Shown piece after piece: positions 25,176-34,512 of a DNA stretch of 64,000 nucleotides. Each line of letters opens with the position of its first letter. The stretch's first letter is position 1. The DNA lies in contig NZ_FNUB01000005.1 in assembly GCF_900105985.1 (NCBI RefSeq), positions 1,364,001-1,428,000 of the forward strand. The letters run 5' to 3'. The notes below the pieces were generated by a model that was not told the origin of the DNA, ran no database searches, and saw only the letters and a program-made list of their open reading frames with translations. Source of the stretch: Tenacibaculum sp. MAR_2010_89 (GTDB taxonomy: Bacteria; Bacteroidota; Bacteroidia; Flavobacteriales; Flavobacteriaceae). The translations under genes were made by a program, and so were the position numbers.

Positions 25176-26405
25176 TTATAAATCGTATTGTTTAATTTTT
25201 CTGTAAAGTGTTCTCTCAGATATACCTAATTCTTTTGAAGCAAGTTTACGTTTGCCATTGTTTTTTTCTAGAGATCTTCTTATCATTTCAATTTCTTTTT
25301 CTTGTAATGATAAATTTTCATCCTCTTCAATAGTTTCAACAAAATCATAGTTGTTTTGATTTGCTGATTCAGGAATTTGTACTACTTCAACTTTTGGAGT
25401 TTCAGTTTGTTGCTCTTGATATATTTTTTGAATTAATCGATGATTATCTTCTTGAACTTGTTTCGAATTTCCTTCTTTTAATAAATCTAAAGTTAACTTT
25501 TTTAAGTCATTAATATCGTTTCTCATATCAAACAATATTTTATACATAATATCTCGTTCGTTAGAAAAATCATTATTGTTATTAGCTTTGTTGTTATTAA
25601 CAACTGCAGGAAGATTTCCTTGAATATTAGGTAGATATTGTACTAGTTTCTCAGGAGAAATAAGCCTATTTTCTTCAACTACTGATATTTGTTCTGCAAT
25701 ATTTCTTAATTGTCGTATGTTTCCTGGAAAGTTATAATTTAATAAAAGCTTTACAGCATTTTCTTCTAGCCTAATAGTTGGCATACGATATTTTTGAGCG
25801 AAATCTGCTGCAAACTTTCTAAATAGTAAATGAATATCTTCTCCTCTTTGTTTTAATGGAGGAAGAGGTATTTCAATGGTACTTAGTCGATAGTATAAGT
25901 CTTCACGAAATTTACCATTACTAATAGCATTGTGCATGTTAACATTTGTAGCTGCTACAATTCTTACATTTGTTTTTTGAACTTGAGAAGAACCAACTTT
26001 TATAAATTCACCGTTTTCTAAAACACGTAGTAAACGTACTTGAGTAGTTAAAGGTAATTCTCCAACTTCATCTAAAAAAATAGTACCTCCATCTGCAACT
26101 TCAAAATAACCTTTACGCGTAGCAGTAGCTCCTGTAAAAGCTCCTTTTTCATGACCAAATAACTCACTGTCAATAGTTCCTTCAGGAATTGCACCACAGT
26201 TTACAGCTATATATTTAGCATGTTTTCTATGTGATAATTGATGAATAATTTTTGGTACGCTTTCTTTACCAACACCACTTTCACCAACAACTAATACTGA
26301 GATGTCAGTAGGAGCAACCCTAATGGCTTTTTCAATAGCTCTGTTGAGCTGAAGGTCATTACCAATAATACCAAAACGTTGTTTTGTTGCTTGTAAGTTT
26401 TCCAT
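25176..26405 (-). CDS. sigma-54-dependent activator without receiver domain
   Basis: 409-residue bacterial enhancer-binding protein. The AAA+ domain starts almost at the N-terminus: Walker A GESGVGKES (41-49), sigma-54 contact loop GAFTGA (88-93), Walker B TIFLDEVG (108-115). A long Asn/Gln-rich linker (about 265-370) leads to a Fis-type helix-turn-helix at the C-terminus (LASKELGISERTLYRKIKQY). There is no receiver, GAF or PAS domain, so activity is not set by phosphorylation of this protein. It lies inside the miaB-secG run, 53 nt before lptE. Confidence 0.9.
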   Translation of the reverse strand: MENLQATKQRFGIIGNDLQLNRAIEKAIRVAPTDISVLVVGESGVGKESVPKIIHQLSHRKHAKYIAVNCGAIPEGTIDSELFGHEKGAFTGATATRKGYFEVADGGTIFLDEVGELPLTTQVRLLRVLENGEFIKVGSSQVQKTNVRIVAATNVNMHNAISNGKFREDLYYRLSTIEIPLPPLKQRGEDIHLLFRKFAADFAQKYRMPTIRLEENAVKLLLNYNFPGNIRQLRNIAEQISVVEENRLISPEKLVQYLPNIQGNLPAVVNNNKANNNNDFSNERDIMYKILFDMRNDINDLKKLTLDLLKEGNSKQVQEDNHRLIQKIYQEQQTETPKVEVVQIPESANQNNYDFVETIEEDENLSLQEKEIEMIRRSLEKNNGKRKLASKELGISERTLYRKIKQYDL

Positions 26406-26406
26406 A

Positions 26407-26904
26407 TTAATAACCTAAGTTTTTGATTAAAGTTTTGAAATCGTTTAATTTCTTTTGGCTAAAAAAGTTCTTATTAAGATATGACTCTTGTCCATTTGTG
26501 TTTTTGAAAAGGAAAAAAGTTTTATGTTCTTTTATGTAATTTATTTGAGACCATTGAATAAAGTTATTATACGACTCACCAATTGTTTTAATACCATCTT
26601 TTGTGTAAATAACAGTTGTTTTTTCTTTTAAAATTTTATTGTTGTTATAATTCTTTTTTAAACCAAAATAAAAACTAAAAGGAAAAATAATAAAAACTAA
26701 AAGAGGGATGATAATGTTTATTGTTGGAATACTCTCATTTGTATAAATAGAATTGTCGAAAAAAAAAAAAATATTAAAAATAAGCATTAAGAATGCTAAA
26801 AAAAACACAAACCAGATTCCCCATGATTTAAATATTTTATTAATTAGAGGTGAGGTAAAATCTTTAAAACGATAAATGGGCTTTATAATTATTTCTTTTT
26901 CCAT
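26407..26904 (-). CDS. YcxB-like membrane protein
   Basis: 165 residues with two transmembrane helices (about 30-49 and 63-83) followed by a PH-like C-terminal domain (about 95-165; VIYTKDGIKTIGESYNNFIQWSQINYIKE), which resembles the YcxB-like C-terminal family. Function unknown. One-nt gap to the sigma-54 activator start and 14 nt from miaB, so co-transcribed. An A10 tract lies near 26760. Confidence 0.6.
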   Translation of the reverse strand: MEKEIIIKPIYRFKDFTSPLINKIFKSWGIWFVFFLAFLMLIFNIFFFFDNSIYTNESIPTINIIIPLLVFIIFPFSFYFGLKKNYNNNKILKEKTTVIYTKDGIKTIGESYNNFIQWSQINYIKEHKTFFLFKNTNGQESYLNKNFFSQKKLNDFKTLIKNLGY

Positions 26905-26918
26905 AGAAATTAAATTTC

Positions 26919-28373
26919 TTATTGATTGTCAGAATATCCAATAGCAGTTCCTAATAATGTAGCTGAAGTACAATCATCAACTTTAACGTTTACAAAATCT
27001 CCCATTTTATAATGTTCTTTAGGGAAAATTATAACTGTATTTTGAGTATTACGACCTTTCCATTCATTTGGATTTTTCTTTGAAGTACCTTCAATTAAAA
27101 CTTCTTGTATCTGCCCTAAATTTTCTTTGGTTCTATATAAACTATGTTCTTGTTGTAAATCTATAATTTCTTGTAGTCTACGTTTTTTAATAGCTAAAGG
27201 TATATCATCTTCCATTTTTTTAGCTGCTAAAGTTCCAGGACGTTCTGAATAAGCAAACATAAACCCGAAGCTGTATTTTACATGGCGCATCAAATCTAAA
27301 GTATCTTGATGATCTTGTTCAGTTTCTCCACAAAAACCAGCAATCATATCTTGACTTAAAGCCATTTCAGGAATGATTTTATAAATATTATCAACTAATT
27401 CCATGTACTCTTCACGAGTGTGTTGACGGTTCATTGCTTTTAACATAGCATTACTTCCACTTTGAATAGGTAAGTGAATGTATTTACATATATTTTTATG
27501 TTTTGCCATTACATGAATAACATCAAGAGTCATATCTTGAGGGTTAGAAGTTGAAAAACGAAAGCGTATTTTAGGGAATTCTGTAGCACACATATCTAAC
27601 AGTTGAGCAAAATCTACAGCAGTAGCCTTTGCCATTTCTGAAGCTTTATTGAAATCCTTTTTTAAGCCACCTCCATACCATAAGAAAGAATCTACATTCT
27701 GACCTAATAAAGTAATCTCCTTGAAGTTTTTCTCTTGCATTGATCTGATTTCTGCAATAATACTTTGAGGATCTCTACTTCTTTCTCTACCTCTTGTAAA
27801 TGGAACAACACAAAAGGTACACATGTTATCACAGCCACGAGTAATTGAAACAAAAGCAGATACTCCATTAGAGTTAAGTCTTACAGGAGAAACATCAGCA
27901 TATGTTTCTTCTTTTGATAAAATAACATTAACAGCATCTCTACCAGCATCTACCTCTTCAACTAAATTAGGTAAATCACGATAAGCATCAGGACCTACTA
28001 CTAGATCTACAATTTTTTCTTCTTCTAAAAATTTTTCTTTTAATCTCTCAGCCATACAGCCTAAAACCCCAACCTTCATTTTAGGATTTATTCTTTTTAC
28101 AGCATTATATTTTTTTAAACGATTACGAACAGTTGTTTCAGCTTTTTCACGAATAGAACAAGTATTTACTAGTACTAAATCTGCATCTTCTAAATTTTGA
28201 GTAGTGTTGAAGCCTTGTTCAGAAAGGATAGAGGCCACAATTTCACTATCATTCATGTTCATTTGACAACCATAGCTTTCAATAAAAAGCTTTTTACTGT
28301 TGTTCTCTTTTTGCTCAGTAAGTAAAGGTTTTCCTTGTATTTTCTCGTCAATTACTTTCTCAATGTGTTCCAT
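26919..28373 (-). CDS. miaB: tRNA-2-methylthio-N6-dimethylallyladenosine synthase
   Basis: 484-residue radical-SAM methylthiotransferase modifying A37 of tRNAs that read UNN codons. N-terminal UPF0004 cysteines are in SYGCQMNMNDSE, VNTCSIREKAE and GVLGCMAERL; the radical-SAM cluster is CDNMCTFC; a C-terminal TRAM domain ends the protein. Start chosen at MEHIEKVIDEK; a longer in-frame ATG 22 codons upstream encodes an unrelated hydrophobic stretch that overlaps the promoter. First gene of the miaB-secG run. Confidence 0.95.
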   Translation of the reverse strand: MEHIEKVIDEKIQGKPLLTEQKENNSKKLFIESYGCQMNMNDSEIVASILSEQGFNTTQNLEDADLVLVNTCSIREKAETTVRNRLKKYNAVKRINPKMKVGVLGCMAERLKEKFLEEEKIVDLVVGPDAYRDLPNLVEEVDAGRDAVNVILSKEETYADVSPVRLNSNGVSAFVSITRGCDNMCTFCVVPFTRGRERSRDPQSIIAEIRSMQEKNFKEITLLGQNVDSFLWYGGGLKKDFNKASEMAKATAVDFAQLLDMCATEFPKIRFRFSTSNPQDMTLDVIHVMAKHKNICKYIHLPIQSGSNAMLKAMNRQHTREEYMELVDNIYKIIPEMALSQDMIAGFCGETEQDHQDTLDLMRHVKYSFGFMFAYSERPGTLAAKKMEDDIPLAIKKRRLQEIIDLQQEHSLYRTKENLGQIQEVLIEGTSKKNPNEWKGRNTQNTVIIFPKEHYKMGDFVNVKVDDCTSATLLGTAIGYSDNQ

Positions 28374-28405
28374 ATAATCCTTAAGTGATAATAAAAAATA
28401 GAATG

Positions 28406-28413
28406 CAAAGATA
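28406..28413 (-). promoter_or_regulatory. candidate -7 box for the miaB-secG run
   Basis: The reverse strand reads TATCTTTG with a TTG 23 nt further upstream (28437-28439 complement). It ends 33 nt before the miaB ATG. Confidence 0.5.
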
Positions 28414-28521
28414 CGACCAAAAACTATAAAATATGACAAATTGACATAAATTAATTAAAGGTTAAAAGCGTTAAAAAAAAGTAAAGTTTAGAAGAAAAAG
28501 TGCTAATAAAAAAAAAGTGTC

Positions 28522-28529
28522 TACTTTTG
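28522..28529 (+). promoter_or_regulatory. candidate -7 box for topA
   Basis: TACTTTTG followed by CAAACTG, exact TAnnTTTG match, 56 nt before the topA ATG. Confidence 0.5.
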
Positions 28530-28585
28530 CAAACTGAAAAAGGGTATCATTATATTATGGTATTATTTAGATAAGAGTAAGAAGT

Positions 28586-31060
28586 ATGGCAAAGAATTTA
28601 GTAATAGTAGAGTCACCAGCAAAAGCAAAAACTATAGAAAAGTTTTTAGGGAAAGATTTTCAAGTTGAATCTAGTTTTGGACATATAGCAGATTTACCTT
28701 CGAAAGAATTAGGAGTTAATGTAGAAGGAGATTTTAAACCAAAATATATTGTTTCAACTGATAAGAAAGCAGTTGTAAAAAAACTAAAGGATTTAGCAAA
28801 AAAAGCAGAAACTGTTTGGCTAGCAAGTGATGAGGATCGTGAAGGAGAAGCTATTGCATGGCATTTGGCAGAGCAGTTAAAACTTAAGGATAAAGACACT
28901 AAACGAATAGTGTTTAACTCTATTACTAAGAAAGCAATTTTAAAAGCAATAGAAAATCCAAGGACTATAAATTATAATTTGGTAGACGCTCAACAAGCAA
29001 GGCGTGTATTAGATAGAATAGTAGGGTATGAATTATCACCTGTTCTGTGGAGAAAAGTAAAAGCAGGATTGTCAGCTGGTAGGGTTCAGTCTGTAGCTGT
29101 ACGATTAATTGTAGAAAAAGAAAGAACTATTGAAGGTTTTGAGGCTAAGGCGTCATATAGAGTAGATGCTGAGTTTTCTAATGAAGAAGGAAAAAGTTTT
29201 AAAGCAAAGTTGGCTAAGAATTTTACAACGAAGAAAGAAGCAGAAGAGTTTTTAAGTTCTTGTGCTGATGCAAATTTTAACGTTGAAGATTTACAAAAGA
29301 AGCCAGCAAAAAAATCTCCAGCAGCTCCTTTTACAACATCAACTTTACAGCAAGAGGCATCTAGGAAATTAGGTTTTCCAGTTGCAAAAACAATGATGGT
29401 TGCTCAGCGATTATATGAAGCAGGACTTATAACATATATGAGAACCGATAGTGTTAATTTATCGGATGATGCTAAAACTGCAGCTGAAGAAGAAATATCT
29501 AATTACTACGGTAAAGAATATAGTAAACCAAGAAATTATTCAACTAAATCAAAAGGAGCTCAGGAAGCGCATGAGGCAATTCGTCCTACAGATATGACTC
29601 GTCATGAGGTGTCAGTTGAATATGATCAAGATCGTTTATACGGTTTAATATGGAAACGTACTTTGGCTTCACAAATGAGTGATGCCCAATTAGAAAGAAC
29701 ATCGGTTAAAATAGAAAATGATAAAAATGATAAAGTTTTTTCTGCTAATGGAGAAGTAATAACTTTTGAAGGTTTTTTAAAAGTATATTTAGAAGGTAAT
29801 GATAATGAAGATGAAGAGCAAGATGGAACACTTCCTAAAATGAAAGTAAGTGAAACTTTAGTTAATAAATTTATCTCAGCAACAGAAAGGTATACCCGTC
29901 CGCCAGCAAGGTTTACTGAAGCATCTTTAGTGAAAAGGTTAGAAGAATTAGGAATTGGTCGTCCTTCTACGTATGCACCTACTATTTCTACAGTTCAAAG
30001 AAGAGGGTATGTTGAAAAAGGTACAGCTGAAGGAGTTGAAAGAAAGTATACTCAGTTAATGCTAGCTAATGCAAAAATTTCTGAAAATGTTCTATCAGAA
30101 AAGGTAGGGGCAGATAAAGGGAAAATAATGCCAACTGATATAGGGAATATTGTTAACGACTTTTTGGTAGAGAATTTCAAGAGAGTATTAGATTACGGTT
30201 TTACAGCAAAAGTAGAAAGTGATTTTGATGATATAGCAGAAGGAAAGGAAAATTGGACTTCAATAATTAAAGATTTTTATAAAGATTTTCATCCTAATGT
30301 AAAAGATGTGGCTGAAAACGCTGAAAGAGCTAGCGGACAACGTTTATTAGGAGTTGATCCTGATAGTGGTAAAAATGTATATGTTCGTTTAGGTCGCTTT
30401 GGCGCCATGGTTCAGATAGGAGAAGCAACTGATGAAGAAAAACCGAAGTTTGCAAGTTTACAGGCTGATCAAACTCTAAGTTCTTTGACTTATGAAGAAG
30501 CAATGGATTTGTTTAAGCTACCTAAAACTGTTGGAGATTATGAAGAGAAAGAAGTAATAGTTGCAAATGGTCGTTTTGGGCCTTATATTAAGTTTGATGG
30601 AAAATACGTATCTTTAGATAAAGGAGAAAATCCAATGTCTGTTGATATGGATAGAGCTATTGAGTTAATTGAAGCTAAAAGAAAAGCTGATGCACCTATA
30701 GGACATTATGAAGAGCTTCCAATTCAAAAAGGAGTTGGTCGTTTTGGACCGTTTATTAAATGGAATTCAATTTTCATTAATGTAAATAAAAAATATGATT
30801 TTGATAATCTTACACAAGAAGATTTAGAAGAATTAATTGAAGATAAAAAAAGAAAAGAGCGAGAAAAGTTAATTCATAATTTTGAAGAAGTTGGTATTCG
30901 TGTAGAGAAAGCACGTTGGGGACGTTTTAATGTTATTAAAGGTAAAATTAAAATTGAACTGCCAAAAACTACAGAAATAGAAAAGTTAACTCAAGAGGAA
31001 GCTGTGAAAATGGTAGAAGCTAAAACACCAAAAAAGAAAAAAGCTAAAAAAAAGAAATAA
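28586..31060 (+). CDS. topA: DNA topoisomerase I
   Basis: 824-residue type IA topoisomerase relaxing negative supercoils. The Toprim domain starts MAKNLVIVESPAKAKTIEKF with the acidic triad in ASDEDREGEAIAWH. The catalytic tyrosine is Tyr284 in ITYMRTDSVNLS. The C-terminus has no Cys4 zinc fingers; it carries repeated topoisomerase C-terminal modules (KNVYVRLGRFGAMVQIG, VANGRFGPYIKFDG, GVGRFGPFIKWN) and a Lys-rich tail. This is the usual Bacteroidota form. Precedes the arginase-fold gene by 65 nt. Confidence 0.96.
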   Translation: MAKNLVIVESPAKAKTIEKFLGKDFQVESSFGHIADLPSKELGVNVEGDFKPKYIVSTDKKAVVKKLKDLAKKAETVWLASDEDREGEAIAWHLAEQLKLKDKDTKRIVFNSITKKAILKAIENPRTINYNLVDAQQARRVLDRIVGYELSPVLWRKVKAGLSAGRVQSVAVRLIVEKERTIEGFEAKASYRVDAEFSNEEGKSFKAKLAKNFTTKKEAEEFLSSCADANFNVEDLQKKPAKKSPAAPFTTSTLQQEASRKLGFPVAKTMMVAQRLYEAGLITYMRTDSVNLSDDAKTAAEEEISNYYGKEYSKPRNYSTKSKGAQEAHEAIRPTDMTRHEVSVEYDQDRLYGLIWKRTLASQMSDAQLERTSVKIENDKNDKVFSANGEVITFEGFLKVYLEGNDNEDEEQDGTLPKMKVSETLVNKFISATERYTRPPARFTEASLVKRLEELGIGRPSTYAPTISTVQRRGYVEKGTAEGVERKYTQLMLANAKISENVLSEKVGADKGKIMPTDIGNIVNDFLVENFKRVLDYGFTAKVESDFDDIAEGKENWTSIIKDFYKDFHPNVKDVAENAERASGQRLLGVDPDSGKNVYVRLGRFGAMVQIGEATDEEKPKFASLQADQTLSSLTYEEAMDLFKLPKTVGDYEEKEVIVANGRFGPYIKFDGKYVSLDKGENPMSVDMDRAIELIEAKRKADAPIGHYEELPIQKGVGRFGPFIKWNSIFINVNKKYDFDNLTQEDLEELIEDKKRKEREKLIHNFEEVGIRVEKARWGRFNVIKGKIKIELPKTTEIEKLTQEEAVKMVEAKTPKKKKAKKKK

Positions 31061-31125
31061 AGTAAATTAAAAAGAGAATAGTTTTTTTGTTATATTGCGG
31101 TTCCTTATTTAATCCCCTTAAATAG

Positions 31126-32283
31126 ATGAATATCGATTTTTTTTCACCGGTAAGTGACTCTGTTGTTACACATGTTATGTCGCAGGCATCCTCGACATTG
31201 GGTGGGAATATTAGTATTCATACTTCAGAGAATGGATTTCCTGACCTTTCTAAAGTAAAAATAGCAATACTTGCTGTTTCGGAAGGAAGAGGAGCCGATC
31301 AATACGATTGTTTAGAAGGTATTTATAATATCAGAAAAGAATTATATCAATTGTTTTCTGGTAATTGGCACACAAAAATTGCTGATTTAGGAACCATTGA
31401 GCAAGGAAGTACAATTAAAGATACTTATTTTGCCGTATCTTCAGTTATTACTTCATTACTTAAAGATGATATTATTCCAATAATAATTGGAGGAAGTCAA
31501 GATGTAACCTACGCAAATTATAGAGCTTATGATGCTCTTGAACAAACTGTAAACTTAGTGTCAATAGATAGTAGGTTTGATTTAGGTGGAGATAATGAAG
31601 AATTATTAGCTAAATCTTTCTTAGGGAAGGTTATAATGGATGAACCAAGTAATTTGTTCAATTATAGTAATATAGGATATCAAACTTATTTCAACTCGCA
31701 AGAAGAAATAGCATTGTTAGATAAGTTATATTTTGATACATTTAGGTTAGGAGAAGTTAAAAATATTACATTAGTAGAGCCAATTTTAAGAGATGCTGAT
31801 ATCGTTAGTTTAGATATAGCAAGTGTTAGACAAGGAGACGCACCTGGAGCTATTAATGCTTCGCCTAATGGATTTTATGGTGAAGACATGTGTGCAATAG
31901 CAAGATACTCAGGAATAAGTGACAAAGTTACTTCTTTTGGTGTCTATGAATATAGTAGTAGTTTAGATGTTAACAATCAAACAGCAAGACTTATAGCTCA
32001 AGCTATTTGGTATTTCATTGAAGGTGTAAATCATAGAGCAAATGATTACCCATATGTAACAAAAGAAAATTATGAAAGATATACAGTTGTTTTAGATGAC
32101 GATGATCCATTAAATTTTTATAAAAGCGATAAAAGTGGTCGTTGGTGGATGGAAATAAATTTAATATCGAATAATAAACATAAAAGACATGCGTTAATAC
32201 CATGTAACTATCGAGATTATGAGCAAGCATTAAATCATAAAATACCAAAAAGATGGTTTAAGGCATTGCAAAAGCTTACGTAA
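31126..32283 (+). CDS. arginase/formimidoylglutamase-fold protein with degenerate metal site
   Basis: 385-residue member of the ureohydrolase fold, often labelled formimidoylglutamase in flavobacteria. Secondary-structure landmarks are clear: IIIGGSQDVTYANYRAYD aligns with the arginase GGDHS segment, VSIDSRFDLGGDNE with DAHxD, and VSLDIASVRQGDAPG with SxDxDxxDPxxxP. In these three motifs several manganese ligands are replaced (GGDHS to GGSQD, DAHxD to DSRFD, SxDxD to SLDIA), so hydrolase activity is doubtful. It sits between topA and gldK. It may be a structural or regulatory relative; see findings. Confidence 0.75.
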   Translation: MNIDFFSPVSDSVVTHVMSQASSTLGGNISIHTSENGFPDLSKVKIAILAVSEGRGADQYDCLEGIYNIRKELYQLFSGNWHTKIADLGTIEQGSTIKDTYFAVSSVITSLLKDDIIPIIIGGSQDVTYANYRAYDALEQTVNLVSIDSRFDLGGDNEELLAKSFLGKVIMDEPSNLFNYSNIGYQTYFNSQEEIALLDKLYFDTFRLGEVKNITLVEPILRDADIVSLDIASVRQGDAPGAINASPNGFYGEDMCAIARYSGISDKVTSFGVYEYSSSLDVNNQTARLIAQAIWYFIEGVNHRANDYPYVTKENYERYTVVLDDDDPLNFYKSDKSGRWWMEINLISNNKHKRHALIPCNYRDYEQALNHKIPKRWFKALQKLT

Positions 32284-32290
32284 AAGAGAG

Positions 32291-32314
32291 TTATCTTTTT
32301 AAAGATAAATTTTT
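32291..32314 (+). terminator. weak terminator after the arginase-fold gene
   Basis: TTATCTTT-TT-AAAGATAA stem followed by ATTTTT, starting 8 nt after the stop; an outer GAGTTAT/ATAACTC pair (32288-32294, 32315-32321) can extend or compete. All-AT stem, so weak. Confidence 0.4.
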
Positions 32315-32325
32315 ATAACTCGTAA

Positions 32326-32356
32326 TTGTTTTTTAATAAAAAAAATAATAGGTTTA
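32326..32356 (+). promoter_or_regulatory. candidate promoter of gldKLMN
   Basis: TTG at 32326-32328, 20-nt spacer, TAGGTTTA at 32349-32356 (one mismatch to TAnnTTTG), 28 nt before the gldK ATG. Confidence 0.45.
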
Positions 32357-32384
32357 CGCCTCTTTTTATAAGAAAGAATAAAGT

Positions 32385-33758
32385 ATGAAGAAATTAGCAG
32401 TATTTGCATTATTAGTATCTATCATTTACGCCTGTGGTTCTAACGGAGACAGAGGAGAATTGACAGGAGTTAAATCAAAAAGAAAATGGTTTGCTGAAAA
32501 ACCTTATGGTATGGCTAAAATACCAGGAGGTTCATTTACTATGGGTAAACAAGATGAAGATCCTTTAGGCGCTATGAACGCTCCTACTAAGACTGTGACT
32601 GTACAGCCTTTTTATATGGATGAGTCTGAAATTACTAATAGTGAGTATAAGCAATTTGTTTACTGGGTAAGAGATTCAGTTACTAGAACAAAATTAGCGT
32701 ATCAAGCTGAATTTGCATCTAGTGGAGAAGAAGGAGCTGACGGAGAGAAACCAGCAGGTATTCAATTGTATGCTTTTGCATCTAAAGATACCGTTAATGA
32801 AACTCCATATGAGAAATACATGCGTGAAAATTACTATGAAGTAGGTGAAGGTTTAGATTCTTTAAAACCTTTAAATTGGGAAGAAGATCTTATTTGGGAA
32901 CAACAAGAATTTCCTGATGCTGACTACGTAGAGGTAATGGATTCATTATATATTAAAAAAGAAGAAGCTTTAAACGGTATTAGAACTTTTAAAACTAAAT
33001 TATTAAACTACAGATATTATTGGTTTGATAATGAAAAAGCAGCTAAATCTGGAAAAGACAGAAAAGAATTCATGAAAAATGAAGAAATTAATATCTATCC
33101 TGATACTACAGTTTGGATTAAAGATTTTAATTATTCATACAATGATCCAATGCATCAAGAATATTTTGCACATAAAGCATATGAAAACTATCCAGTAGTT
33201 GGAGTTAGCTGGAATCAAGCAAAAGCATTTTGTCACTGGAGAACACAAACTAAAAACAACTTCCAACGTTCAAAGAAAAAGTTAGGTTTAGTTCCTGCTT
33301 TTAGATTACCAACTGAAGCTGAATGGGAGTATGCTGCTCGTGGAGGTCTTAATTATGCTAAATATCCTTGGGGTGGACCAAGTACCACTAGTGATAGAGG
33401 ATGTTTCTTAGCGAATTTTAAACCAGTTCGTGGAGATTATGCAGCTGATGGAGCTTTATATACAGTTGAAGCTGTTTCTTATAACGCTAATGAATACGGA
33501 TTATATAACATGGCAGGAAACGTTGCTGAATGGACAAATACAGCATATAATCAAATGTCGTACTATATGGGGTCAACGATGAATCCTAATGTAGAAAATA
33601 GAGAAAATAGAAGAAAAATAATTAGAGGTGGTTCGTGGAAAGATGTAGCATATTTCTTAGAAGTAAGTTCAAGAGATTGGGAGTATGCAGATACAGCAAG
33701 AAGTTATATCGGATTTAGAACTGTACAAGATTATTTAGGTACAAGTAAAAGTAAGTAA
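32385..33758 (+). CDS. gldK: gliding motility / T9SS lipoprotein GldK
   Basis: 457-residue outer-membrane lipoprotein (lipobox IYAC, Cys17) with a formylglycine-generating-enzyme (SUMF1) fold: MAKIPGGSFTMGKQDED at the N-side, then VGVSWNQAKAFCHWR, RLPTEAEWEYAARGG, NVAEWTNTAY and IRGGSWKD, ending GFRTVQDYL. In T9SS, GldK (PorK) forms a periplasmic ring with GldN. An insertion of about 110 residues (about 100-230) within the fold is typical of GldK. First gene of the four-gene cluster in standard order. Confidence 0.95.
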   Translation: MKKLAVFALLVSIIYACGSNGDRGELTGVKSKRKWFAEKPYGMAKIPGGSFTMGKQDEDPLGAMNAPTKTVTVQPFYMDESEITNSEYKQFVYWVRDSVTRTKLAYQAEFASSGEEGADGEKPAGIQLYAFASKDTVNETPYEKYMRENYYEVGEGLDSLKPLNWEEDLIWEQQEFPDADYVEVMDSLYIKKEEALNGIRTFKTKLLNYRYYWFDNEKAAKSGKDRKEFMKNEEINIYPDTTVWIKDFNYSYNDPMHQEYFAHKAYENYPVVGVSWNQAKAFCHWRTQTKNNFQRSKKKLGLVPAFRLPTEAEWEYAARGGLNYAKYPWGGPSTTSDRGCFLANFKPVRGDYAADGALYTVEAVSYNANEYGLYNMAGNVAEWTNTAYNQMSYYMGSTMNPNVENRENRRKIIRGGSWKDVAYFLEVSSRDWEYADTARSYIGFRTVQDYLGTSKSK

Positions 33759-33818
33759 TAAAAAAAAGTAACAAGTATAAATAAAAATTAAAATTAATTC
33801 CCTTAAAAAAGTAAAATT

Positions 33819-34463
33819 ATGGCACAATCAAAATCGAGTAAGAAAGTATTTAACATGGCCTATGGTTTAGGAGCCTCTGTAGTAATTTTAGGAGCACTTT
33901 TTAAAATCATGCACTTTAAAATTGGCCCATTAACAGGAGGTGTAATGTTAACTGCAGGGTTAGTAGTAGAAGCTATTATTTTTGCAATATCTGCATTTGA
34001 ACCTATCGAAGATGAATTAGATTGGACCAAAGTTTACCCAGAATTAGCAGGAGGTTCTTCATTAGGCAAAAACAATGAAGCATCACCAGAAGAGGCTCAA
34101 AGTATGTTGTCTCAAAAATTAGATAATATTTTAAAAGAAGCAAAGTTAGATGCTACCTTAATTTCAAGTTTAGGCGATAGTATTAAAAACTTTCAAGGTG
34201 CTGCAGAAGGTTTAACTGCTACATCAGCAACTGTTTCTTCAACTAACCAATATAACGAGCAAATGTCTATGGCAGCTGCTAAGTTAGAATCATTAAATGG
34301 AGCATATTCAGTTCAAGTTGAAAACGCAACCAAACAAGCTGATTTAAATTCAGCAATGGTAGAAAACTCTCAACGTTTACAAGAACAAATGCAATCATTA
34401 GCAACAAACTTATCTTCATTAAATGGAGTATATGGAGGAATGTTATCTGCAATGTCTAAGTAA
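33819..34463 (+). CDS. gldL: gliding motility protein GldL (T9SS motor stator)
   Basis: 214-residue inner-membrane protein. Two transmembrane helices (about 11-28 and 38-58) hold FKIMHFKIGPLTGG and VVEAIIFAISAFEP, with the conserved glutamate in helix 2 thought to be in the proton path. The C-terminal cytoplasmic part (about 90-214) is helical and Gln/Ser-rich. With GldM it forms the proton-driven motor powering T9SS and gliding. Sixty nt after gldK, 49 nt before gldM. Confidence 0.95.
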   Translation: MAQSKSSKKVFNMAYGLGASVVILGALFKIMHFKIGPLTGGVMLTAGLVVEAIIFAISAFEPIEDELDWTKVYPELAGGSSLGKNNEASPEEAQSMLSQKLDNILKEAKLDATLISSLGDSIKNFQGAAEGLTATSATVSSTNQYNEQMSMAAAKLESLNGAYSVQVENATKQADLNSAMVENSQRLQEQMQSLATNLSSLNGVYGGMLSAMSK

Positions 34464-34512
34464 TATTAGTTTTATTAACTAAAATATATATTAATTAAAA
34501 AAAACTAATAGA

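Noticed and set aside
31126..32283. Calling the arginase-fold gene hutG or formimidoylglutamase
   Set aside because: Metal-ligand motifs are degraded and no other histidine-degradation genes are nearby.
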